Part shown: positions 44,171 to 53,123 of the stretch, in pieces
Layout: every line of letters starts with the position of its first letter
Position numbering within the stretch: the first letter of the stretch is position 1
NCBI GenBank assembly: GCA_964596645.1
Contig: CAZQVB010000004.1
Span: 62,001-126,000 of the forward strand
DNA length: 64,000 nucleotides
Origin: CAVQEK01 sp964596645
Lineage (GTDB): Bacteria; Bacteroidota; Bacteroidia; Cytophagales; Cyclobacteriaceae
Reading direction: 5' to 3'
Translations under genes and position numbers: made by a program
Notes under the pieces: model-generated
The model's database searches: none
What the model was told of the DNA's origin: nothing
The model's input: the letters and a program-made list of their open reading frames with translations, nothing else

Positions 44171-46438
44171 ATGGCATTTGATGTAGAAATGATAAAAGCC
44201 GTATATGCTCAACTGGGAGAGCGTATACAGGCGGCCCGCCAGGTGGTACAAAAACCGCTGACACTTACTGAAAAAATATTGTATTCGCATCTGTTTGAGG
44301 GCAACGCAAAAGAAACATTCCAACGCGGTCAATCCTACGTCGACTTTGCACCTGACCGTGTAGCCATGCAAGACGCCACTGCTCAGATGGCCCTTCTACA
44401 GTTTATGCAGGCCGGCAAAAAAAAGGTGGCGGTGCCCAGCACCGTGCATGCTGACCACCTGATACTAGCCAAAGTAGGCGCTGAGAAAGACCTTCAAGAT
44501 GCTCTGAATAAAAACAATGAGGTATTCAACTTTTTATCGTCGGTATCCAACAAATACGGCATTGGTTTCTGGAAGCCAGGCGCAGGAATTATACATCAGG
44601 TAGTGCTGGAAAACTATGCTTTCCCCGGCGGCATGATGATAGGCACCGATTCGCACACTGTGAATGCCGGCGGCCTGGGCATGGTGGCCATTGGTGTAGG
44701 TGGTGCCGATGCCGTAGACGTAATGGCAGGCATGGCCTGGGAACTCAAATGGCCAAAGCTGATCGGCGTGAAACTCACCGGCAAGATGAACGGCTGGACC
44801 TCGGCTAAAGATGTGATATTGAAAGTGGCCGGCATACTCACCGTGAAAGGCGGCACAGGCCATATCGTGGAATACTTCGGAGACGGAGCCCGCTCCCTAT
44901 CCTGCACAGGCAAGGGCACCATTTGCAATATGGGCGCAGAGATAGGCGCCACCACATCTACATTTGGCTACGACGACTCCATGGAGCGCTACCTGCGCTC
45001 TACCGACAGGGATGTGGTCGCTGATATGGCCAACGATGTGCGGGAGCACCTTACAGCCGATAAAGAAGTGTATGAAAATCCTGAAAAATATTTTGATCAG
45101 GTCATTGAGATAAATCTGTCGGAGCTGGAACCCCACCTGAATGGTCCTTTTACACCCGATCGCGCCACGCCCATCTCGCAACTGGCGCAAGAGGCGAAGA
45201 AAAACGACTGGCCTGAAATAATAGAAGTAGGACTGATCGGCTCATGCACCAACTCTTCGTATGAAGATATTTCCAGGTCGGCATCCATAGCACGCCAGGC
45301 GGTGGACAAAAAATTGAAAACCAAATCAGAATTCACCATAACGCCAGGCTCCGAACAGGTGCGCTACACGGTAGAACGAGACGGCTACCTGGACACCTTC
45401 GAAAAAATAGGCGGTGTAGTATTGGCCAATGCCTGTGGACCCTGCATAGGCCAATGGGCACGGCATACCACCGACCCAAATAGAAAGAACACCATCATCA
45501 CCTCTTTCAACCGCAATTTCGCCAAGCGCAACGATGGCAACCCAAACACGCATGCCTTTGTAGGATCGCCCGAGCTGGTCACGGCACTCTCAATTGCCGG
45601 CAGTCTCAACTTCAACCCGCTTACTGATAAACTGATCAATGAAAATGGCGAAGAGGTAATGCTCGATCCGCCCAGCGGCCATGAATTGCCGCCAAACGGG
45701 TTTGATGTGAAGGATCCGGGCTTTCAGGCCCCGGCCGAAGATGGCAGCCATATCGATGTGGTGGTAAATCCCGATTCTGACCGCCTGCAGCTGCTTACAC
45801 CCTTTGAGGGCTGGGATGGTAAGAATATATCCGGAATGCGACTGCTCATAAAAGCGAAAGGGAAATGTACCACCGACCACATATCCATGGCCGGCCCCTG
45901 GTTACGCTACCGCGGCCACCTCGACAATATTTCCAACAATATGCTCATCGGCGCGGTGAACTATTTTAATGACGCCACCGATAAAGTGAAAAACCAACTG
46001 ACGGGCGAGTACGACAGCGTGCCACAGGTGCAACGGGCCTACAAAGCTGCAGGCATTGCTACCATCGTGGTGGGCGATCACAACTATGGTGAAGGAAGCT
46101 CTCGTGAGCATGCCGCTATGGAGCCACGGCACTTGGGTGTTCGCGTAGTCTTGGTTAAATCATTTGCCCGTATTCACGAGACCAACCTCAAAAAACAGGG
46201 CATGCTTGGTATCACTTTCAAGGATGAGGCAAATTATGATAAGGTACAGGAAGACGATACCATCGACATCATCGACCTCGAATCCTTTGCCCCTGATAAG
46301 CCGCTGACCCTGGTACTTCACCACAGCGACGGCTCCAGCGATCGTATTGAAGCACAGCACACCTACAATGAAAATCAGATAGAGTGGTTCAAAGCCGGAA
46401 GCGCGCTTAATTTGATCCGCATAAAAAATAAGAATTGA
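44171..46438 (+). CDS. acn: Aconitate hydratase
   Basis: The 755-residue protein is close to mitochondrial-type aconitase in length and plan. Fe-S ligands are visible in LIGSCTNSSYEDISR near residue 357 and ANACGPCIGQW near 420. Substrate residues are in FPGGMMIGTDSHTVNAGGLG near 155, and GDHNYGEGSSREHAAMEPRHLG near 636 belongs to the mobile C-terminal domain. It converts citrate to isocitrate in the TCA cycle. It diverges from the ACIII-aa3 operon and has its own promoter and terminator. Confidence 0.96.
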   Translation: MAFDVEMIKAVYAQLGERIQAARQVVQKPLTLTEKILYSHLFEGNAKETFQRGQSYVDFAPDRVAMQDATAQMALLQFMQAGKKKVAVPSTVHADHLILAKVGAEKDLQDALNKNNEVFNFLSSVSNKYGIGFWKPGAGIIHQVVLENYAFPGGMMIGTDSHTVNAGGLGMVAIGVGGADAVDVMAGMAWELKWPKLIGVKLTGKMNGWTSAKDVILKVAGILTVKGGTGHIVEYFGDGARSLSCTGKGTICNMGAEIGATTSTFGYDDSMERYLRSTDRDVVADMANDVREHLTADKEVYENPEKYFDQVIEINLSELEPHLNGPFTPDRATPISQLAQEAKKNDWPEIIEVGLIGSCTNSSYEDISRSASIARQAVDKKLKTKSEFTITPGSEQVRYTVERDGYLDTFEKIGGVVLANACGPCIGQWARHTTDPNRKNTIITSFNRNFAKRNDGNPNTHAFVGSPELVTALSIAGSLNFNPLTDKLINENGEEVMLDPPSGHELPPNGFDVKDPGFQAPAEDGSHIDVVVNPDSDRLQLLTPFEGWDGKNISGMRLLIKAKGKCTTDHISMAGPWLRYRGHLDNISNNMLIGAVNYFNDATDKVKNQLTGEYDSVPQVQRAYKAAGIATIVVGDHNYGEGSSREHAAMEPRHLGVRVVLVKSFARIHETNLKKQGMLGITFKDEANYDKVQEDDTIDIIDLESFAPDKPLTLVLHHSDGSSDRIEAQHTYNENQIEWFKAGSALNLIRIKNKN

Positions 46439-46462
46439 CGGATCGACGTTTTTTCATTATAC

Positions 46463-46492
46463 AAAAGGGCAATTGCGGTTGCCCTTTTTTTT
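46463..46492 (+). terminator. Rho-independent terminator after aconitase
   Basis: AAAAGGGCAA (46463-46472) pairs perfectly with TTGCCCTTTT (46479-46488) around a 6-nt loop, with a continuing run of T's. It lies 25 nt after the stop codon. Confidence 0.85.
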
Positions 46493-46686
46493 GGTGTGGG
46501 TATTACAATAAAAGGACAGTATGCTTATTAATTTCATAATAATTATTCGATTATTTATATTTTCTCATTAATTTTAGGGAAATTTTTAGCACAAAAGCAT
46601 CTTTTCCGTGCCTGGTTCAAAAAAGTCAATATTAAGTTCGGGAAGTTTGTTTATTTGCTGTCTTACTCATTGTTAATATCTATTGT

Positions 46687-47082
46687 ATGGGCATTTTCAG
46701 CGCTTTCAACTCCAATGAAAAAGAGAAGCAACGCAGCCACGTAAAGAATTTACTTGAGTTAGCCGCTGCCGACGGAAATTTAGATGAAGCAGAACTTGAC
46801 ACCGTCATCGCTATAGCAGAAAAATTCGACATGAATCGTGATGAAGTCATGGAGATTAGAAACTATCCGAACAAGGTGAAATTTAATCCACCGAGTGGTG
46901 ATACAGATAAAATTTTGTTATTGCAACATCTCGTTGAAATAATGATCGCCGATAGAAATATTGATGAAACGGAAGTGAAAGTGTGTAAGGATATGGCCAT
47001 CAAACTCAATTTATCGCCTGTAGTGGTGGAGGAAATAGTAGCACATCTAGTAGACCGGCATAAGCCTACCAATCTTCAATAG
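46687..47082 (+). CDS. TerB-like tellurite resistance family protein
   Basis: The 131-residue helical protein has the duplicated acidic motif of TerB-like proteins: LLELAAADGNLDEAELDTVIAIAEKF near residue 22 and LVEIMIADRNIDETEVKVCKDMAIKL near 80. Such domains are thought to bind metal ions and assist envelope or stress complexes. It lies 20 nt before the Wzc-like gene and may be part of the exopolysaccharide operon, or a separate gene at its head. The region upstream is AT-rich; a convincing promoter was not identified. Confidence 0.8.
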   Translation: MGIFSAFNSNEKEKQRSHVKNLLELAAADGNLDEAELDTVIAIAEKFDMNRDEVMEIRNYPNKVKFNPPSGDTDKILLLQHLVEIMIADRNIDETEVKVCKDMAIKLNLSPVVVEEIVAHLVDRHKPTNLQ

Positions 47083-47102
47083 TTTTTAAAGAAGTTTCAG
47101 TT

Positions 47103-49328
47103 ATGGAAATAGTCTATTTGGTAAGGGCTGTTGTTAGAAAATGGTGGTTAATACTTTCAGCCACTATAGCAGCACTTGTTGTGGCTTATTTTGTCGCACA
47201 GTCTATCGATCCCAATTTCAAATCGACTGCACAGTTATCAACAGGATATACTACAAATGATATAAACTTAACAGATGATAAAACTAACCCCAGGGATCTG
47301 GAGATAAAATTCAACAATCTTATTCAGAACATGAAATCGAATACAACATTGCACCTATTGTCTTATAGGTTAATGTTGCACGACATCAACAATTCAACTC
47401 CCTTCAAACAACCGCCCCTTGAAGTGCGTCAGTATTCAACGGCAGAAAAACATCAATTGGGTAAGCTCATTGAATCGAAACTTGATTCATTTGCTGTACT
47501 GTCAAAATTCAATGCCAGCGATAGGGCGATTATTGAATTACTTGAAACTTATGAATATTCTCCAGAAGCCATCAACAAACAACTGAAAGTTTGGCGCATC
47601 AACTTCACAGATTACATCAATATAGAATACGTTTCTGAGAATCCATATCTCTCGGCTTATGCCGTAAATACATTCTGTGATGAATTCATACGGTACAATA
47701 GAAATATTAAATACAAAGGCTCCATTAAGTCTATCACCTTTTTTGAAGATCTTCTTCGTGAGAAAAAGACTGAGCTAGACATTCTGCAAAGTCAACTGAA
47801 CACGATCAAATCTCAAAGTCAAATATTTGATTATAAAACACATGGTCAGGCCAAAATTAACCAGCTGGAAGTAATGGAACTCTCCAGAGGCGAAGAAATG
47901 CGTAATATCAATGCGCTGCGTCTGTCGATAAACGATGTACAAAACAGATTATCGTCGCTGAAGAACGGAAGCAATAACAACTCACCCAATAATAGTGATC
48001 TGATAGAATTGAAAAAAAAGCTTAACATCTTGAACGAAAGATATATAAGCGGCGGCAGTAGCAATAAGGCTCTATTAGATTCCATTATTAATTTAAGACA
48101 ACAGCACGATATTGAATTGTCACGCGCCCAAACCTCAGGCAACAAGCAAAACACGCTTAACACTATAGACGAATTGACCAACAAGCTTTACGATCTCGAA
48201 ACTCAGTTGAAGATTGCACAAGCCAATCTTCAAACGATCAACAACAACATTGTCAGTTTGAGATCCAACACAAGCAATCTTTCTACAAGTGTAACAGAAG
48301 TAAGTGAAATTGAGCGTGATATTGAATTAAAGACTCAGGAGTATTTAAATATACAGGCCAAATTAAATGACTCCAGGAATGAAGCCCTTATCTCCGGTAA
48401 TACGCTGAAACAAGTACTCCAAGGACAACCTGCAGAAGAGCCTGAAGCATCTAAGAAACTGTTAATAATTCTATTTGCAGGTATTGCCGCATTTTCGTTT
48501 ACCACGGGCCTTATCATTATCTTAGAATTATTTGACCTTTCCATTAAGACACCCGAAAAATTCAGCCAAGTAGCCAAATTAAATTTGTTGGGTCACCTCA
48601 ATAAGATTTCTGTCAACAATTATGAGGTCAGCAATATTTTCAACGGGGAGAAAAAGCCTAATCAACACAATGAATTCTTTTTGCAATCATTGCGCAAAAT
48701 CAGGTTTGATCTTGAAAAGAGCGGTAAACGGATTTTGCTCATAACCAGCACCGATAAAGGAGAGGGAAAAACATTGTTTTTGCTTTCCCTTGCGTATTCC
48801 TTCAGCTTGATCAATAAAAAAATCCTAATCATAGATACCAACTTTAAAAATAACACGCTCACTAAGCTCTTTCTCAAAAAGGAAAATGTGGTGGTCACAA
48901 AATCTACACCGAATAATGGGGTAAAATTGTTGAACATGGTGAATTCAGACCACGAACATGAAAGGATAAATGAGCAAGCATTTCCATACGAGCAGTTCAT
49001 TATGAAAACCGCACATAATGATATTGACATGATTGGAAATAAAATGGGTATGAACTCTCCCGATGAAATTTTTTCTGGAAAAAGATTTGACCGATTCCTG
49101 CAAGAGTTTTCACAACACTATGATTATATCCTTTTAGAAGGTCCGGCATTAAACCATTTTTCCGACACTAAAGAGCTGGTCGATTATTGTGAAGGAGTCA
49201 TTGGTGTATTTAGCTCAGATAAGATTTTAAATAATTTAGACAAAGAATCTGTGCAAAGCCTAAAAAACCTTGATGGTAAGTATTTAGGATCAGTGCTCAA
49301 TAAATTACAAATCAAAAATATTGTATAA
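47103..49328 (+). CDS. Wzc/GumC-like polysaccharide chain-length protein with ATPase domain
   Basis: The 741-residue protein has a Wzz-type N-terminal half with helix WWLILSATIAALVVAYFVA (about 15-33). A long periplasmic coiled-coil part (200-445) and a second helix (LLIILFAGIAAFSFTTGLIIILEL near 458) follow, then a cytoplasmic P-loop domain. Walker A is STDKGEGKT (Lys556) and Walker A' is KILIIDTNFKNN. The position of Walker B reads YDYILLEGP rather than the usual Asp, and no C-terminal Tyr cluster is present, so tyrosine-kinase activity is doubtful. It should set chain length and drive export of a surface polysaccharide. Confidence 0.9.
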   Translation: MEIVYLVRAVVRKWWLILSATIAALVVAYFVAQSIDPNFKSTAQLSTGYTTNDINLTDDKTNPRDLEIKFNNLIQNMKSNTTLHLLSYRLMLHDINNSTPFKQPPLEVRQYSTAEKHQLGKLIESKLDSFAVLSKFNASDRAIIELLETYEYSPEAINKQLKVWRINFTDYINIEYVSENPYLSAYAVNTFCDEFIRYNRNIKYKGSIKSITFFEDLLREKKTELDILQSQLNTIKSQSQIFDYKTHGQAKINQLEVMELSRGEEMRNINALRLSINDVQNRLSSLKNGSNNNSPNNSDLIELKKKLNILNERYISGGSSNKALLDSIINLRQQHDIELSRAQTSGNKQNTLNTIDELTNKLYDLETQLKIAQANLQTINNNIVSLRSNTSNLSTSVTEVSEIERDIELKTQEYLNIQAKLNDSRNEALISGNTLKQVLQGQPAEEPEASKKLLIILFAGIAAFSFTTGLIIILELFDLSIKTPEKFSQVAKLNLLGHLNKISVNNYEVSNIFNGEKKPNQHNEFFLQSLRKIRFDLEKSGKRILLITSTDKGEGKTLFLLSLAYSFSLINKKILIIDTNFKNNTLTKLFLKKENVVVTKSTPNNGVKLLNMVNSDHEHERINEQAFPYEQFIMKTAHNDIDMIGNKMGMNSPDEIFSGKRFDRFLQEFSQHYDYILLEGPALNHFSDTKELVDYCEGVIGVFSSDKILNNLDKESVQSLKNLDGKYLGSVLNKLQIKNIV

Positions 49329-49426
49329 TGGCAGGTTCTAAGAATTCAAGCTATCATAAATATTTATTAATTGCATTATCAATTTTTCTTTACCTAGCCA
49401 TATTTCTCAAGATTTTAGTTTTCTAA
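49328..49426 (+). CDS. 32-residue single-helix membrane peptide in the polysaccharide operon
   Basis: The start codon overlaps the Wzc-like stop (TAATG), and the frame runs 32 codons to a TAA, 11 nt before the next gene's start. It encodes a short polar head (MAGSKNSSYHKY) and one hydrophobic helix (LLIALSIFLYLAIFLKILVF). Stop-start overlap and close spacing suggest translational coupling. No family is recognised. It may be an accessory subunit of the Wzc-like protein or of the polymerase; chance cannot be excluded on one sequence. Confidence 0.5.
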   Translation: MAGSKNSSYHKYLLIALSIFLYLAIFLKILVF

Positions 49427-49437
49427 TAAGACAATTC

Positions 49438-50157
49438 ATGAACAAGCTTGCTGTGATTTTTTTTATAACCTTCTGCTCTTGGGCAGGTGTTATGGCGCAA
49501 ACAATAGACTACAACACCATTATTCTACCCGAGAAAGTGAAGGATCTATCTGTAAAGGAAAAACTTGTGCAATTGGCATGGCAAAACAATCCTGAAACAA
49601 CAATCTCTAAAAATGATCTTTTGATCTCTAAAAAGAATATTACCCTTACCAAGACGCCGTGGTTAGATATTTTCAGAGTTTCGGGTAACTTAAATGAGTA
49701 CACCATCAATCCATCTGCATTTGAAGACGCACTCGGCAATCGATTTTTTCCGAGATACAACATCAGTGCTACTGTTGCGCTTGGAATGTTTGTAGAGACC
49801 CCTACGCGCACGCGAATAGCAAAACTGGAATATACCAATCAGGAACAGGCCATTAACCTGCAAAAACTAAACATCAGGGCGTCAGTTTTACGACTGTATG
49901 AGCATTACAGACGATCGCGAGAGCTGTATAAAGTACAGACAGGAATGACACAGGACACCTATTCAAATTACCAAATTGCAGAACAACAATTCAAAACAGG
50001 GGAAATTACGCTAGAAGAATATAATCAGAGTCTGAGAGAATATCAACAGCAGATGGTCATGAGGATTCAGCGCGAATCTGAAATGGAGATTGCCAAAATT
50101 AATCTGGAAGAAGTAGTCGGTATCAACCTCGATGATATTTTGGAAGACTACATGTAG
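49438..50157 (+). CDS. Half-length TolC-like exported protein
   Basis: The 239-residue protein has a signal peptide (MNKLAVIFFITFCSWAGVMAQ). A single TolC-type repeat follows: LVQLAWQNNPETTISKNDLLISKKNI, a beta segment near residue 115 (YNISATVALGMFV), then long helices (QEQAINLQKLNIRASVLRLYEHYRRSRELY and YQIAEQQFKTGEITLEEYNQSL). TolC family members usually carry two such repeats in 400-500 residues, so this is half. Three or six copies could build a channel, or it may be a periplasmic adaptor. It follows the Wzc-like gene and likely takes part in polysaccharide export. Confidence 0.7.
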   Translation: MNKLAVIFFITFCSWAGVMAQTIDYNTIILPEKVKDLSVKEKLVQLAWQNNPETTISKNDLLISKKNITLTKTPWLDIFRVSGNLNEYTINPSAFEDALGNRFFPRYNISATVALGMFVETPTRTRIAKLEYTNQEQAINLQKLNIRASVLRLYEHYRRSRELYKVQTGMTQDTYSNYQIAEQQFKTGEITLEEYNQSLREYQQQMVMRIQRESEMEIAKINLEEVVGINLDDILEDYM

Positions 50158-50192
50158 TCCTGAGATATCCTTTTAGCCATGAATGATCATCT

Positions 50193-51641
50193 ATGCTTTT
50201 CAAGCTCCTTTACCGCATCAATGAAAAACTAGCTTCACCTTTAGGCTTCATTGCCGTTTTACTATTAGTATCTGTCATTACCTATTTCACTGCCAGTAAC
50301 GGTTTTCCTGCAGTAGCCATTTCATTACTTGTAGTCGTCGGCATCTTGTCTCTTGTACTGCTCATCAACAATCCCTTTGTTGGCTTGCTGGTTCTTTTTT
50401 ATCTCAGCAACTTCTATTTTTATATTTTACGTTTATTAAAAATGACCCTCCCACTAGGTGTGGTTATAGACGTAGGGCTCTTGCTTATTCTTTTTAGAAT
50501 ATTAATTGAAAAAAAACCTTCATCAATCAGAAGCTATGCCTCCAATCCAGTTTTTATTGTTTTGTTTTTATGGTTTGGCTATATACTTCTACAAGTTGCT
50601 AATCCTTCAGGCTTTCCAAACGCCTGGCTCTATGGCTTTCGAGAGCAGCTCAGATTTTTATTCATTGCATTCGTCTCATATTATTTACTCAGGGACAGTA
50701 CTAATCTAAATTATTTTCTCAAAGGCTGGTATATTCTGGCATTACTTACTGCCTTATACGGCATGTATCAACAATTTATCGGCATTCCAGAATTTGAACT
50801 TCAGATTGCCTTAGAAGATGAAAAATTTCGAAATCTCCAATTTGTTGGTGGACGTTGGAGAAAGTGGTCTTTCCTCGGCAACAGTACCGACTTCGGTATA
50901 TATATGGCCATTAGCGGTGTCTTTTTCCTGATCTATTCATTTAGAAAAAGCAAGCTTACCTCTAAAATTCTGCTGTGGGTTGGCGCATCACTAATGTTAA
51001 TTTCCTCCAGCTACTCTGGCACAAGAACAGCCACCGCTATGATCGGCATTGGTTTATTATATTATTTATTCTTCGAAATAAATAATGTACGCGTTCTTCT
51101 GTCTATGTTCGTTTTATTTGCCGTGTTTATGGCCATTATCTTTGGCCCCTTTCATGGTCCTACCGTTCGCAGGATACGCTCAACATTTCAGCCTTCTGAG
51201 GATGCTTCTTATCAGGTTCGGGAGTATAATCGTGAGAGAATAAGGCCCTACATATTAAGTCATCCAATTGGTGGAGGGCTATTTACTTCCGGTGGAACCA
51301 TTAAAGATTTAGGCTATCATCCTTTAGCAAGTATACCACCAGATGGGTATTTTATGAGAATGGCGATGGAAACTGGATGGATTGGGCTGCTAATCCAGCT
51401 TGTACTGTTTGGAACGATAATCATTGTTGGTATCAGAATATATTTTCAGACTATAGATTATTATTCTGAAAACGAAAGATATGCCTTAAAAGGCTTTATC
51501 ACCGTAATAATCATGCTCAGCGCAGCTGGCTACGCACAGGACAACGCCTTTCAAATTCCATATGTCTTTGTAGCCTGGGGAATAATCGGATATGTGGCTT
51601 CTGCCTATAAAAAAACCTTTCTTAAAGTAGAATCTGCCTAA
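50193..51641 (+). CDS. O-antigen ligase/Wzy-like polysaccharide polymerase
   Basis: The 482-residue membrane protein has about 11-12 helices and the Wzy_C/O-antigen ligase pattern. A large periplasmic loop lies between late helices (SSSYSGTRTATAMIGIGLLYYLF near residue 268, then RRIRSTFQPSEDASYQVREYNRERIRPYILSHPIGGGLF near 328, with GYHPLASIPPDGYFMRMAMETGW). Proteins of this family join repeat units of O-antigen or exopolysaccharide, or ligate them. It starts 35 nt after the TolC-like gene and ends only 12 nt from the convergent SprF gene. Confidence 0.87.
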   Translation: MLFKLLYRINEKLASPLGFIAVLLLVSVITYFTASNGFPAVAISLLVVVGILSLVLLINNPFVGLLVLFYLSNFYFYILRLLKMTLPLGVVIDVGLLLILFRILIEKKPSSIRSYASNPVFIVLFLWFGYILLQVANPSGFPNAWLYGFREQLRFLFIAFVSYYLLRDSTNLNYFLKGWYILALLTALYGMYQQFIGIPEFELQIALEDEKFRNLQFVGGRWRKWSFLGNSTDFGIYMAISGVFFLIYSFRKSKLTSKILLWVGASLMLISSSYSGTRTATAMIGIGLLYYLFFEINNVRVLLSMFVLFAVFMAIIFGPFHGPTVRRIRSTFQPSEDASYQVREYNRERIRPYILSHPIGGGLFTSGGTIKDLGYHPLASIPPDGYFMRMAMETGWIGLLIQLVLFGTIIIVGIRIYFQTIDYYSENERYALKGFITVIIMLSAAGYAQDNAFQIPYVFVAWGIIGYVASAYKKTFLKVESA

Positions 51642-51653
51642 ATCCTACAACCA

Positions 51654-53123
51654 TTACTCTACTTCAAATATCCATACATCGCTGAATCCTTCCATTTCAG
51701 AGAATTTTCTCTTTAATGTATCTGCTGAATCTTTTACATCTTCCCGTGCCGTATAGACATAGTATAACCTCTTATCACCGAGATAGCCATACTGAGCGTG
51801 TATACCACGGCCGTTCAGCTGACGCATATACATAATGGCGTTGTCGTAATATTCAAAGGCGCCAAGCACTACATAAAAACCGGGTATAAAACCCGGATGT
51901 TTTCCGATGTTTGGATAATTGGCTGACTTTGCGACTGATGAACCATGTGATTTTTCATTAGAATGCTGACTGCGCTGCTGAACAACCCCTACATCTTCCA
52001 GTGACAAGTACACCTCTTCATTCTCTGTTTCTTCTTTCGAAGAAGCAGGATTCAAACTATTGCTGCCATTTATGATACTGCTATTATTAATATTGGCATT
52101 GATCTGCTTTGCATCTGCACCTTCATTCTTATTTGTTTCAGCAATTTTTTCATTGCTTGAAATTTCTTTTGCTTTTGTTTGCTTGAGCGGTTTTATTGGT
52201 GTTTTCAACGATCGGCTGACTGAAGGCGCAGTATGTTTGTTTTTGCCCAGGCGCAATTTAAAGTTGATCTCATGACTGCCATTGCCTAATCTGTCAGGCC
52301 GGCTGGAGGCAAACTCATAGGCATAAGTGAAAGAGATATCTTTTTTTATTGTGATGCCAAAATGCGTGGTTAAACTATAATTGGTGCGATAGCCTGCTCC
52401 CAACCACAGAAAATCTTTATAATCAGCGAAACCTCCTACTTCTACTATTTCAGGTAAATTCCGATTGTGGCGATAAATTATGAAAGGTCTTAACCCCAGG
52501 TTGGACGAAGAAAAAGAAAATTGATAATCTGCAGAAAGCAAGTAACTATCAAATTGTGTGATACGAACAGATTGAATTTTCTCCGAATCGACAGCGCGAT
52601 AGCTGTACAATTGGGGTAAGGAAAAAGCAAGTGACAACTTGTGGAACTTGTAATACACACCAAACTGCCCGGCCATAAAGTTGGTGTTCTCCAATGCATC
52701 GTAAATAGCAGGGTCGTCCAGGTGCTCTACTTCCGATAATGAAAAGTTGTTCATGCCAAAACCCGTTGACAAACCAAATTTCAGCGAATGCTCATCTGCT
52801 AAGACTACTCTGTATGCAACCCCCGCCATTATCGCAGAAGTATTGAGCAACACCGTGCGATCGTGATAGAAATTGATGCCAAAGTACAGGTTGTTGCGTG
52901 TAGGATATTGAAAATTGAAGGCTTGCGTTAGGGGGGCGTCGTTGATTCCCGTCCACTGCTGTCTATACGTGAGATTTAATTCTGCACGCCCACTGTTGCC
53001 AATGGTGGCTGGGTTGTATAACGAAGGGTTAATTATATACTGGCTAAAATATGGGTATTGCTGTGCTTTAGCGGTTGCAAAAGCAGAAATAAAAGCTATC
53101 ATTAAAACGACTGTCCTGATCAT
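51654..53123 (-). CDS. PorP/SprF family T9SS membrane protein with C-terminal SPOR domain
   Basis: The 489-residue protein has a signal peptide (MIRTVVLMIAFISAFATAKAQ). A PorP/SprF beta-barrel domain (about 22-320) starts with the family hallmark QQYPYFSQYIINPSLYNPATIGNSGRAELNLTYRQQW. A Ser/Asn/Lys-rich linker follows, then a SPOR-like domain (about 410-489: GFYVVLGAFEYYDNAIMYMRQL, then YYVYTAREDVKDSADTLKRKF). Typical PorP/SprF proteins end near 320 residues, so the peptidoglycan-binding tail is an added part. Its ATG overlaps the stop of the giant type B T9SS protein by 4 nt, matching known SprB-SprF style pairs. Confidence 0.87.
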   Translation of the reverse strand: MIRTVVLMIAFISAFATAKAQQYPYFSQYIINPSLYNPATIGNSGRAELNLTYRQQWTGINDAPLTQAFNFQYPTRNNLYFGINFYHDRTVLLNTSAIMAGVAYRVVLADEHSLKFGLSTGFGMNNFSLSEVEHLDDPAIYDALENTNFMAGQFGVYYKFHKLSLAFSLPQLYSYRAVDSEKIQSVRITQFDSYLLSADYQFSFSSSNLGLRPFIIYRHNRNLPEIVEVGGFADYKDFLWLGAGYRTNYSLTTHFGITIKKDISFTYAYEFASSRPDRLGNGSHEINFKLRLGKNKHTAPSVSRSLKTPIKPLKQTKAKEISSNEKIAETNKNEGADAKQINANINNSSIINGSNSLNPASSKEETENEEVYLSLEDVGVVQQRSQHSNEKSHGSSVAKSANYPNIGKHPGFIPGFYVVLGAFEYYDNAIMYMRQLNGRGIHAQYGYLGDKRLYYVYTAREDVKDSADTLKRKFSEMEGFSDVWIFEVE

